A stretch of 5,197 nt of DNA from Planctomycetaceae bacterium (GTDB lineage: Bacteria > Planctomycetota > Planctomycetia > Planctomycetales > Planctomycetaceae), in assembly GCA_020426085.1 (NCBI GenBank), contig JAGQQP010000335.1, positions 1 to 5,197 of the forward strand, in the 5' to 3' direction. The position numbers were made by a program, and so were the translations under genes. The notes below the pieces were generated by a model, which saw only the letters and a list, made by a program, of their open reading frames with translations, was not told where the DNA came from and did no database searches. Positions within the stretch are counted from its first letter, which is position 1, and each line of letters starts with the position of its first letter. Shown here one piece after another: positions 1 through 5,057 of this stretch.

Positions 1-337
1 GAAGGAAGACGTCGAACGTGGTCAGGTTCTGGCTGCTAAGGGTTCGATTCCTCCGCACACCAAATTCGAAGGTCAGGTTTACGTACTGAGCAAAGAAGAA
101 GGTGGTCGTCATACTCCGTTCTTCAATGGATATCGTCCACAGTTCTACTTCCGTACTACTGACGTAACTGGTTCTACCACATTGCTCGGCGGTGCAGAAA
201 TGTGTATGCCTGGTGATAACGTGGAAGTTCAGGTTGAACTTGGTAAGCCAATCGCCATGTCCGAAGGTAGCCGTTTCGCGATTCGTGAAGGTGGCCGTAC
301 TGTCGGTTCTGGTGTGGTAACCAAGATCGTTGAGTAA
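1..337 (+). CDS. tuf: Elongation factor Tu, C-terminal part (partial at 5' end)
   Basis: EF-Tu is the cytoplasmic GTPase that carries aminoacyl-tRNA to the ribosomal A site. The frame is entered at base 2 and gives 111 residues ending at TAA 335-337. The fragment holds the end of domain II ([10 protein letters not shown]) and all of beta-barrel domain III, with the family blocks [43 protein letters not shown] and [16 protein letters not shown]. These match bacterial EF-Tu nearly residue for residue, so the identity is secure. The GTPase domain lies outside the window. The tail ends in VTKIVE, the usual EF-Tu end point. It is the first gene of the tuf-rpmG-trnW-secE-nusG string. Whether the genome has a second tuf copy cannot be seen here. 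Confidence 0.98.
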   Translation, partial: KEDVERGQVLAAKGSIPPHTKFEGQVYVLSKEEGGRHTPFFNGYRPQFYFRTTDVTGSTTLLGGAEMCMPGDNVEVQVELGKPIAMSEGSRFAIREGGRTVGSGVVTKIVE

Positions 338-368
338 TTGAAAGCGTTGCTTTCTCTGTTGAATAAAT

Positions 369-401
369 GGTGTCCACCCTGTTTTTTATGGGGTGGGCAC
401 C
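369..401 (+). terminator. Strong hairpin after tuf, possible (partial) terminator
   Basis: The arms 369-379 and 391-401 pair over 11 bp with one G-U, around an 11-nt loop that itself contains T6 (382-387). No clean T run follows the 3' arm (TTCAGGTTATATTTG), so it is not a textbook intrinsic terminator. A smaller 6-bp hairpin (340-345/349-354, GTT loop) sits just 5' of it, directly after the tuf stop. Together they probably cut transcription or protect the 3' end of the abundant tuf mRNA. The role is inferred. Confidence 0.45.
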
Positions 402-454
402 TTCAGGTTATATTTGATTAGTGATATTGTTGTCCGTCAGGGCTGAGGGCTGTT

Positions 455-610
455 ATGGCACGTGAATATGTATGGTTAGAATGTACTGAAACCGGAATGC
501 GAAATTATCGGGTCAGTAAGGAAACTCGTGGCTCAGAGCGGCTTTCGCTGATGAAGTACTGCCCTAAGTTGCGGCGTCACACTCTGCACAAAGAGTCTCG
601 CAAGAAGTAA
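455..610 (+). CDS. rpmG: 50S ribosomal protein L33
   Basis: This 51-residue protein is L33, a small basic protein of the large ribosomal subunit near the E site. It starts MAREYVWLECTETG, continues RNYRVSKETRG and ends KYCPKLRRHTLHKESRKK, the usual L33 layout and length. Bacterial L33 comes in a zinc-binding form with two CxxC pairs and a cysteine-free form. Here C10 and C37 remain, while the partner positions are T13 and L40, so a four-cysteine zinc site cannot form. The ATG at 455 has a GAGG Shine-Dalgarno match (445-448) six bases upstream. It lies between tuf and the tRNA-Trp gene, a common place for rpmG. Confidence 0.95.
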   Translation: MAREYVWLECTETGMRNYRVSKETRGSERLSLMKYCPKLRRHTLHKESRKK

Positions 611-636
611 TTGTCTTGCTGGCCGGGATTTTTGTG

Positions 637-652
637 ACTGGTGTCAGTTTTT
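637..652 (+). terminator. Weak hairpin plus T5 after rpmG
   Basis: ACTG (637-640) can pair with CAGT (645-648) around GTGT, and the sequence runs directly into T5 (648-652). The stem is only four pairs, so it may be chance. It would separate rpmG from the tRNA gene if real. Confidence 0.2.
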
Positions 653-699
653 CGAGTTGCTTCCGGTTGTCAAAATGTCTGGCTGGTTCAGGCTGGTAG

Positions 700-772
700 A
701 CGGGTGTAGCTCAATTGGCAGAGCACTGGATTCCAAATCCAGCGGTTGGGGGTTCAAGTCCCTCCGCCCGTG
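700..772 (+). tRNA. trnW: tRNA-Trp (anticodon CCA)
   Basis: The sequence folds into a complete 73-nt cloverleaf. The acceptor stem is 700-706 with 765-771 (7 bp, one G-U). The D stem is 709-712 with 721-724. The anticodon stem is 726-730 with 738-742, its loop reading TTCCAAA with anticodon CCA at 733-735. The T stem is 748-752 with 760-764 and holds the TTCAAGT loop. The discriminator base is G (772), as expected for bacterial tRNA-Trp. The 3' CCA is not encoded (TTT follows), so it must be added by CCA-adding enzyme. tRNA-Trp between tuf/rpmG and secE is a recurrent bacterial arrangement, which supports co-transcription with these genes. Confidence 0.97.
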
Positions 773-900
773 TTTTAGTGTTGCAAATGCTGTCAGGTCT
801 GGCATTGGGGTGTAGTTTCTGATGTCTCTGGCAAATTAAAAAGCAGGTTTGCGATTTTTTGATTCGCCTCTGTTCTTAAATATTTTAGTAAACTGGTCTC

Positions 901-1332
901 ATGGCTAAATCCAAAGCGGAACAAGCATTCTCAGCCACACTGGTGAGTGGCGGTTTGTATAAAAGAAATCAGGGACGACTGGTCCGTCAGTTGACTGCGA
1001 TTGGCCTGGTGGCAATTTCCATTTTCGGCGCTTATTCACTTTATAATGTGTTACCGCTGGGAATGTCTGCGGGTCTGCAGAAGGGAATTGCAGTGGCAAT
1101 CGTCGTGATTTCAGCCTGGTTGTCGTATCGGGTGGTGAATTTTCCCCGTTTTGCTGATTTTCTGATCTCGGTAGAGGCGGAAATCAGCAAGGTGACCTGG
1201 GCAACCTGGGATCAGTTATGGCGGTCCACCACCGTCGTGATTGTGTTGATGTTTTTTTTAGCGTTTTTACTGTTGGCCTTTGACGTTTTCTGGCAGTGGC
1301 TGTTCAGATTGATCCGCTTTCTGCAGATCTGA
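901..1332 (+). CDS. secE: Preprotein translocase subunit SecE
   Basis: SecE is the small membrane subunit that clamps SecY in the SecYEG export channel. The 143-residue product has three hydrophobic segments (about 31-50, 60-78 and 111-136), like the three-helix E. coli protein and unlike the short single-helix forms. The conserved core is present: an amphipathic helix around 82-110 with VEAEISKVTW leading into the last membrane helix. The usual KVxWP motif reads KVTWA, so the conserved proline is alanine (101). The N-terminal 30 residues are basic and polar. ATG 901 is chosen because it opens the frame with a typical MAKSKAEQ start, but no Shine-Dalgarno sequence lies upstream (881-900). Position directly before nusG is the classic secE context. 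Confidence 0.93.
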   Translation: MAKSKAEQAFSATLVSGGLYKRNQGRLVRQLTAIGLVAISIFGAYSLYNVLPLGMSAGLQKGIAVAIVVISAWLSYRVVNFPRFADFLISVEAEISKVTWATWDQLWRSTTVVIVLMFFLAFLLLAFDVFWQWLFRLIRFLQI

Positions 1333-1362
1333 TAGCGGAGCAAGTCGGCCTTTCAGTGAATT

Positions 1363-1383
1363 GCGGAGATTTTTCATCTCTGC
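1363..1383 (+). other. Stem-loop in the secE-nusG spacer
   Basis: GCGGAGAT (1363-1370) pairs with ATCTCTGC (1376-1383) over 8 bp with one G-U and a TTTTC loop, 30 bases after the secE stop. A T-rich but interrupted stretch follows. A second, smaller one (1407-1411/1415-1419) and a third just before nusG (1468-1474/1484-1490, one G-U) make this 174-nt spacer foldable. It could be a weak terminator, a processing site, or a leader acting on nusG. Confidence 0.3.
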
Positions 1384-1506
1384 TTCTTGAATAAATCGTT
1401 CTTCCTGCTCATTATGAGCGATTCCTGTTTTTGCGGTCTTCTGGATTGCAGTATTAGAGTCAAACAGGGCTTTTGTCTGTTGCGAAAGCCTTATTAAAGG
1501 TGTCTC

Positions 1507-2091
1507 ATGAGTAATGATTCTGGTTCTGAACCGACTTCTGAAAGTCCGGAAGGCTCTGAAAAGCGCCTCTGGTACGTGTTGAAGGTACAGAGCAACCGGG
1601 AGAAATCCATTCGAGACGCCCTCTTACGCGGCATTAAACGGGATGGACTGGAAGAGTATTTCGGGGAAATTATTATCCCCACAGAAAAAGTAGTTGAAAC
1701 AAAAGGCGGAAAAAAGCGGGTTTTTGAGCGAAAACTGTATCCCGGTTATCTGATGATTCAGGTCGAGCTCAACGATGACAGCTGGTATCTGGTGCGTTCC
1801 ACAAATGGAGTGGGGGACTTCACCGGAGCCGCCGGCAAGCCGATTCCCATGCAGGAGCACGAAATCGCCCGGATGCTGGGTCGGGAAGAGACAAAAGAAG
1901 AAACCCCTGTTAAAATCAAGCTGGATTTTCAAGTGGGTGATGTTGTTAAGGTGAAGGATGCCACCTTCGAAGGGTTTGAGGGAACCATCGATGCGGTTGA
2001 TGAAGCCAGTGGCAAAGTAACCGTCCTGATTGAAATATTCAGTCGTCCGACTCCGACGGAGTTGGAGTACTGGCAAATTGAAAAAGTTTAG
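1507..2091 (+). CDS. nusG: Transcription termination/antitermination factor NusG
   Basis: NusG binds the RNA polymerase clamp across the cleft and links transcription to Rho and the ribosome. The 194-residue product has an acidic, Ser/Glu-rich N-terminal extension (1-19). The NGN domain follows (about 20-125), with [22 protein letters not shown] and the hallmark [23 protein letters not shown] ... GVGDFTG. A charged linker (about 126-138) leads to a C-terminal KOW domain with [19 protein letters not shown] and [18 protein letters not shown]. Length is slightly above E. coli NusG (181), mostly from the N-terminal tail. ATG 1507 has an AAAGG (1496-1500) six bases upstream. It sits between secE and rplK, as in most bacteria. 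Confidence 0.97.
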   Translation: MSNDSGSEPTSESPEGSEKRLWYVLKVQSNREKSIRDALLRGIKRDGLEEYFGEIIIPTEKVVETKGGKKRVFERKLYPGYLMIQVELNDDSWYLVRSTNGVGDFTGAAGKPIPMQEHEIARMLGREETKEETPVKIKLDFQVGDVVKVKDATFEGFEGTIDAVDEASGKVTVLIEIFSRPTPTELEYWQIEKV

Positions 2092-2158
2092 CGGGCCGTC
2101 CGGCTCTGTGTTAAACAGTAAAGATTCATCTATTTAAAGTGTTTTGAAAGTCGGTCGA

Positions 2159-2584
2159 ATGGCTAAACAGCTTGTTGCAGAAGTTAAAGTTCAGATTCCC
2201 GGTGGTGCCGCTACTCCGGCTCCTCCTGTTGGTACCGCTTTGGGTCCCCACGGTGTCAATATTGGTCAGTTCGTTCAGCAGTTCAACGATCGCACCAAGG
2301 ACATGGCCGGGACCACGATTCCTGTTGTGATCAGTGTCTATAACGACCGTTCGTTTGACTTTATCATGAAGAGCCCGCCGGCTGCTGTGTTGCTGAAGCA
2401 GGCTGCTCAGATTGCAAAAGGTTCAGGGAATCCCAAGAAGAACAAGGTCGGCAAAGTCACCGTGGCCCAGTTGCAGGAAATTGCCAAGACCAAGTTTGCG
2501 GATCTGAATGCTCCGAATATTGATCAGGCTGCCAAGATCATTGCCGGTACTGCTCGCAGCATGGGTCTGGAAGTCGAAAAATAA
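2159..2584 (+). CDS. rplK: 50S ribosomal protein L11
   Basis: L11 binds the GTPase-associated region of 23S rRNA and helps factor-dependent steps of translation. The 141-residue product has the N-terminal domain with [16 protein letters not shown] (about 20-35), a flexible proline-rich region that contacts factors and thiopeptide antibiotics. The C-terminal rRNA-binding domain follows, with [26 protein letters not shown] and the end motif [12 protein letters not shown]. Length equals the family norm (141-142). I start at ATG 2159 because [10 protein letters not shown] aligns with the usual L11 start. A TTG five codons upstream (2144) is in frame but would add an atypical MKVGR. The Shine-Dalgarno is weak (GAAAG 2146-2150). 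It is followed by rplA, the usual L11-L1 pair. Confidence 0.98.
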   Translation: MAKQLVAEVKVQIPGGAATPAPPVGTALGPHGVNIGQFVQQFNDRTKDMAGTTIPVVISVYNDRSFDFIMKSPPAAVLLKQAAQIAKGSGNPKKNKVGKVTVAQLQEIAKTKFADLNAPNIDQAAKIIAGTARSMGLEVEK

Positions 2585-2588
2585 ACTG

Positions 2589-2636
2589 ATCTGCGGAATC
2601 CCTTTTTTCGAGAAGGGTTCACGCTTTAAAGCAGAT
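2589..2636 (+). promoter_or_regulatory. Nested stem-loop in the rplK-rplA spacer
   Basis: ATCTGC (2589-2594) is exactly complementary to GCAGAT (2631-2636). Inside it, GAA-T-CCCTT (2596-2604) pairs with AAGGGTTC (2613-2620) over 8 bp with one bulged T and an 8-nt loop. The result is a two-level structure in the rplA leader, ending 43 nt before its ATG. L1 represses its own operon by binding a leader that mimics its 23S site in several bacteria and archaea, so an L1 target is possible. I cannot match it to the L1 motif by eye. Confidence 0.35.
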
Positions 2637-2679
2637 AAAAATTCATAAAACCATCTCACGTTTAGTCGGATAGAGAGTC

Positions 2680-3384
2680 ATGGGAAAACAATCCAAGCGT
2701 ACTAAATTTTATAACGAAAAGCTGGCCGGTGTCGGTACCGTCAGTCTGGAAGAAGCTGTTGAGACACTGAAGTCTCTTGAAAGCGATCTGCCCGCGAAAA
2801 TCAAGCCTGTTAAGATGGATCAGACTGTCGAACTGGCTGTGCGTCTGGGTGTTGATCCCCGCCAGGCAGATCAGCTGGTGCGTGGTTCCATCAATCTGCC
2901 TCATGGTATCGGTAAAACTCAGCGGGTGGTTGTGTTTGCCCAGGGTGCCAATGCAGATGCTGCCGAAGCCGCCGGTGCAGATGCCGTTGGTGGTAAAGAA
3001 CTGGCAGAAAAAATCAAAGGTGGCTGGCTCGAATTTGACGTCGCCATCGCGACTCCCGACATGATGGGTGTGGTTGGTCCGCTGGGACGTGTTCTCGGGC
3101 CTCGTGGTCTGATGCCATCTCCTCGTGCCGGCACTGTCACTCAGGATGTGGGAACTGCAGTTTCGGATTACAAGGCTGGTAAAGTTGAGTTCCGTGTCGA
3201 TGCTGGTGGAAACGTGCATTGCCGCGTCGGTAAGCTCTCCTTTGATGCAAATCAACTGGTAGAGAACATTCAGGCAATGCTGAAGTTTCTGGATTCGCTG
3301 CGACCTTCTTCCGTGAAGGGTGCTTATGTGCGAAACGTTGCTGTTTCAGCAACGATGAGCCCTGGGATTTCGGTTGCTCTGTAG
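2680..3384 (+). CDS. rplA: 50S ribosomal protein L1
   Basis: L1 forms the mobile L1 stalk on 23S rRNA, which helps release deacylated tRNA from the E site, and is often a translational repressor. The 234-residue product is full length for the family. It opens [15 protein letters not shown], followed by the RNA-binding half with [18 protein letters not shown] and [17 protein letters not shown]. The second domain (about 70-160) carries the L1 signature [20 protein letters not shown] and [15 protein letters not shown]. The C-terminal return to domain I holds [17 protein letters not shown]. The ATG at 2680 has only weak purine-rich signals (GGA 2668-2670, GAG 2675-2677). It lies 95 nt after rplK. 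Confidence 0.98.
   Translation: MGKQSKRTKFYNEKLAGVGTVSLEEAVETLKSLESDLPAKIKPVKMDQTVELAVRLGVDPRQADQLVRGSINLPHGIGKTQRVVVFAQGANADAAEAAGADAVGGKELAEKIKGGWLEFDVAIATPDMMGVVGPLGRVLGPRGLMPSPRAGTVTQDVGTAVSDYKAGKVEFRVDAGGNVHCRVGKLSFDANQLVENIQAMLKFLDSLRPSSVKGAYVRNVAVSATMSPGISVAL
3336..3378 (+). repeat. Inverted repeat with alternative partner at the 3' end of rplA
   Basis: CGTTGCTG (3336-3343) and CAGCAACG (3347-3354) form a perfect 8-bp inverted repeat around TTT. The middle AGCAAC (3348-3353) is also complementary to a second GTTGCT (3373-3378), so two mutually exclusive hairpins can be drawn. It is inside rplA codons ([15 protein letters not shown]) and 107-125 nt before rplJ, where L10 leaders begin in other bacteria. 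The sequence shows the repeat; a regulatory role is inferred. Confidence 0.35.
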
Positions 3385-3460
3385 TCACTGCTGACAGCGG
3401 GACATCATCACTTAACACAAAGAAACAGTTTTCGGCGTTTCATAAGCTGGAAGAGATCTA

Positions 3461-3979
3461 ATGAGTAAAATTGTAAAAGAAATGATCATCTCCGAGATCG
3501 AATCTCGGATCAGTGAAGTCCGCGACTTCGTCGTAGTTGATTCTGCTAAGGTGGATGCGATTACCGATAACGGTTTCCGTCTCAAGCTGCAGGAAAAGGG
3601 AATTGCTTCCCTGACTGTGAAGAATTCTCTGGCACGCCGTGCTTTGGCTAATATTGGCGTTGAAGGCCTGGATGATGTCCTGAAGGGACCATCCACCCTG
3701 GTCTGGGGCGGGGAAGACATTGTCGCCCTCTCCAAAGAGATGACCAAGTGGGCATCGGACATCGGTGCTCTCGAAATCAAAGGTGGAGTGACGGAAGGGA
3801 CCGCACTGTCATCGGAAGATGTTACAAAGTTGAGTAAGAGCCCTGGTCGAATGGAGTTGATCGGCGAAATCGTCTCCCGGATCCTTGGACCGGGTGCACA
3901 GTTGGCAGGGGCGATCAAAGGTCCTGGTGGGACCCTTGCAGGGCAAATTAAGACAATCTCTGAAGGGGATGAGTCATAA
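3461..3979 (+). CDS. rplJ: 50S ribosomal protein L10
   Basis: L10 (P0 homologue) anchors L7/L12 dimers to the 50S subunit and forms the stalk base next to L11. The 172-residue product has the rRNA-binding N-terminal domain (about 1-110), with MSKIVKEMIISEIESRISEV, FVVVDSAKVDA, LTVKNSLARRAL and LKGPSTLVW. The C-terminal part (about 130-172) has MELIGEIVSRILGPGAQLAGAI, the start of the long helix that carries L12 dimers. How many dimers bind cannot be read confidently. Length is normal for L10 (about 165-175). ATG 3461 follows a purine-rich GGAAGAG (3449-3455), an acceptable ribosome binding site. In other bacteria the L10-L12 complex represses this operon through the rplJ leader. Confidence 0.97.
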   Translation: MSKIVKEMIISEIESRISEVRDFVVVDSAKVDAITDNGFRLKLQEKGIASLTVKNSLARRALANIGVEGLDDVLKGPSTLVWGGEDIVALSKEMTKWASDIGALEIKGGVTEGTALSSEDVTKLSKSPGRMELIGEIVSRILGPGAQLAGAIKGPGGTLAGQIKTISEGDES

Positions 3980-4026
3980 TTCGCTGATTCGTTCAGGGAT
4001 TATGGTTCTGTAGTCAAGATTTGTAG

Positions 4027-4054
4027 CAACGGCTGCTGAGGCAAAGCAGCGTTG
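4027..4054 (+). promoter_or_regulatory. Stem-loop in the rplJ-rplL spacer
   Basis: CAACG-G-CTGCT (4027-4037) pairs with AGCAGCGTTG (4045-4054) over 10 bp with one bulged G and a 7-nt loop. No T run follows, so it is not an obvious terminator. A small CGCA-TTCG-TGCG hairpin (4087-4098) lies just 5' of the rplL ribosome binding site. L7/L12 is needed in several copies per ribosome, and structures here could adjust rplL mRNA processing or translation. That role is inferred. Confidence 0.35.
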
Positions 4055-4112
4055 ATTCCGTTTACATTGTTGAGAGTTTTATTTTACGCATTCGTGCGAA
4101 AGGAAAGAGAAG

Positions 4113-4526
4113 ATGGCGACAGCCGAAGCAACAACTGAATTTGGTGAAGAAACCAAAGAACTGGGTGACAAAATTGCTGGTTTGACATTGCTCCAGGCTA
4201 AAGATCTGGCTGAATACCTCGACCAAGTTCATGGTATTAAAGCTGCCGCCGGTGGCGCTGTCATGATGGCTGGTCCTGTCGGTGGTGGCGATGCTGGTGC
4301 AGCTGCAGAAGAAAAGACAGAATTTGACGTCATCCTGACCGGATTTGGCGACAACAAGATTCCTGTGATTAAAGTCGTCCGTGGGGCTACAGGCCTGGGA
4401 CTGAAGGAAGCAAAAGACCTGGTTGAAGGTGCTCCTAAGCCATTGAAAGAAGGCATTTCGAAAGAAGATGCTGAAGCTCTGGTGAAAGAAGTTCAGGAAG
4501 CCGGTGGTACTGCTGAGCTGAAGTAG
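4113..4526 (+). CDS. rplL: 50S ribosomal protein L7/L12
   Basis: L7/L12 is the multicopy stalk protein that recruits EF-Tu, EF-G and other GTPases. The 137-residue product has the three-part layout of the family. The helical dimerisation domain (about 14-42) includes [21 protein letters not shown]. The Ala/Gly-rich flexible hinge (about 43-66) includes [22 protein letters not shown]. The globular factor-binding domain (68-137) has [40 protein letters not shown] and a regular AELK end. It is longer than E. coli L12 (120 residues after Met removal), mainly from a Thr/Glu-rich N-terminal tail and a longer hinge. ATG 4113 has the best ribosome binding site in the window (AAGGA 4100-4104 within a purine run), fitting its need for high expression. 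Confidence 0.98.
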   Translation: MATAEATTEFGEETKELGDKIAGLTLLQAKDLAEYLDQVHGIKAAAGGAVMMAGPVGGGDAGAAAEEKTEFDVILTGFGDNKIPVIKVVRGATGLGLKEAKDLVEGAPKPLKEGISKEDAEALVKEVQEAGGTAELK

Positions 4527-4554
4527 TCAATCACTGAAAAAAGCCATCTGGATC

Positions 4555-4585
4555 TGACCTGTGCCGGACTTTCCGGTACAGGTTA
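4555..4585 (+). terminator. Terminator or attenuator hairpin between rplL and rpoB
   Basis: The arms 4557-4567 and 4573-4583 pair over 11 bp with one G-U around a 5-nt ACTTT loop. T4555-A4585 and G4556-T4584 extend it to 13 bp. It starts 29 nt after the rplL stop. GGTTTCTG follows, and a T7 run comes only at 4615-4621, so termination may be partial. In E. coli a partial terminator sits between rplL and rpoB and lowers beta/beta' output relative to ribosomal proteins. The position and form here suggest the same job. Confidence 0.55.
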
Positions 4586-4631
4586 GGTTTCTGTATGCAT
4601 GTATATGTGTGTGGTTTTTTTCTGCGTATGA

Positions 4632-4660
4632 TTGAAGTGTTCTGCTACACAGTTTACAAT
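4632..4660 (+). promoter_or_regulatory. Candidate sigma70-type promoter for rpoB
   Basis: TTGAAG (4632-4637) and TACAAT (4655-4660) match the -35 box at 4 of 6 and the -10 box at 5 of 6 positions, with the optimal 17-bp spacer. The start would be near 4667, giving an rpoB leader of about 390 nt. A T7 run at 4615-4621 falls roughly at -46 to -52, where an UP-like element would sit. It lies downstream of the post-rplL hairpin, which would let rpoB be transcribed independently of the ribosomal protein genes. Predicted by eye only. Confidence 0.5.
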
Positions 4661-4940
4661 CCATACGAGTAGGGGCGCGCGATTCTGTCGGGTTGTGTTC
4701 GAAAGTAATGTTGAGTGACTGTATTACAGAAGCTTTTTTTCGTTACGTATTGATGCTGCTTCCTATTTTTGTTTCCGTAAGTTTATCTGCTTCGATCAGT
4801 CATCGTTTCAGTCCCATTTGGTCTAAGCAATCGACTCATTGCACTCTCTTTTGAATAGCAAAGTAGTATTGAGCGATTTATCAGGCTTTAATTTAATCCA
4901 GCGATTCGCTTTTAATGCAGCATTTGGGGCTGTATTCTCT

Positions 4941-4964
4941 CGAGGTGCGCGCTGCGGCTCCTCG
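4941..4964 (+). other. GC-rich inverted repeat in the rpoB leader
   Basis: CGAGG (4941-4945) pairs with CCTCG (4960-4964), with GC/GC pairs possible inside after a T-T mismatch. It stands out as a GC-rich island in AT-rich flanks. It may be part of the leader fold or of a dispersed repeat. Confidence 0.25.
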
Positions 4965-4978
4965 CTATTCTTGGTTTG

Positions 4979-5016
4979 TGCTCTGATCAGTCCTCCCGCA
5001 TCAACTGCGCAGAGCA
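4979..5016 (+). promoter_or_regulatory. Stem-loop immediately upstream of rpoB
   Basis: TGCTCTG (4979-4985) is exactly complementary to CAGAGCA (5010-5016). Within it CGCA (4997-5000) pairs with TGCG (5006-5009) around TCAAC, abutting the outer stem on the 3' side. The unpaired 5' side (4986-4996) holds TCCTCC, an anti-Shine-Dalgarno-like string. The structure ends 41 nt before the rpoB ATG. A control role on rpoB is inferred. Confidence 0.3.
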
Positions 5017-5057
5017 TTTCCACATCTGGCACCAGGTAAGTAGAAAAGAACATCTTA

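Larger units (their letters stand above)
4527..5057 (+). other. Long rplL-rpoB intergenic region without a convincing gene
   Basis: This 531-nt stretch separates rplL from rpoB. In order it holds the 4555-4585 hairpin, a 22-bp alternating pyrimidine-purine tract (4592-4613), a T7 run (4615-4621), a sigma70-like promoter candidate (4632-4660), a weak stem (4705-4709/4723-4727) followed by T7 (4734-4740), a GC-rich hairpin (4941-4964) and a longer stem-loop (4979-5016). A 66-codon frame starting with TTG (4839-5039) ends in the same frame as rpoB. It has no ribosome binding site and no recognisable domain, so I do not call it a gene. No tRNA or known riboswitch was recognised. Confidence 0.7.

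Noticed and set aside
667..672. TTGTCA as a -35 box for the tRNA-Trp gene
   Set aside because: It matches 5 of 6, but nothing resembling a -10 box lies 16-18 bp downstream.
859..886. Possible promoter before secE (TTGATT, 16 bp, TATTTT)
   Set aside because: Each box matches only 4 of 6 bases in AT-rich DNA, and the leader would be about 8 nt. It is too weak to annotate, though it would explain the missing Shine-Dalgarno.
2144..2158. In-frame TTG start upstream of rplK
   Set aside because: It would add MKVGR before the standard [10 protein letters not shown] start of L11 and has no better ribosome binding site; ATG 2159 fits the family length.
2662..3255. Long antisense open frame (197 codons) opposite rplA
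   Set aside because: It mirrors the codon pattern of a certain gene, has no family features, and is explained as a shadow frame. The same applies to antisense frames at 1624-2076 and 3412-3918.
4052..4085. Possible promoter before rplL (TTGATT or TTTACA with TATTTT)
   Set aside because: Spacers are 22 and 13 bp, outside the workable range.
4839..5039. 66-codon + strand frame before rpoB as a leader peptide or small protein
   Set aside because: It has a TTG start, no Shine-Dalgarno, no domain, and ends 18 nt before the rpoB start; kept only as a low-grade observation.
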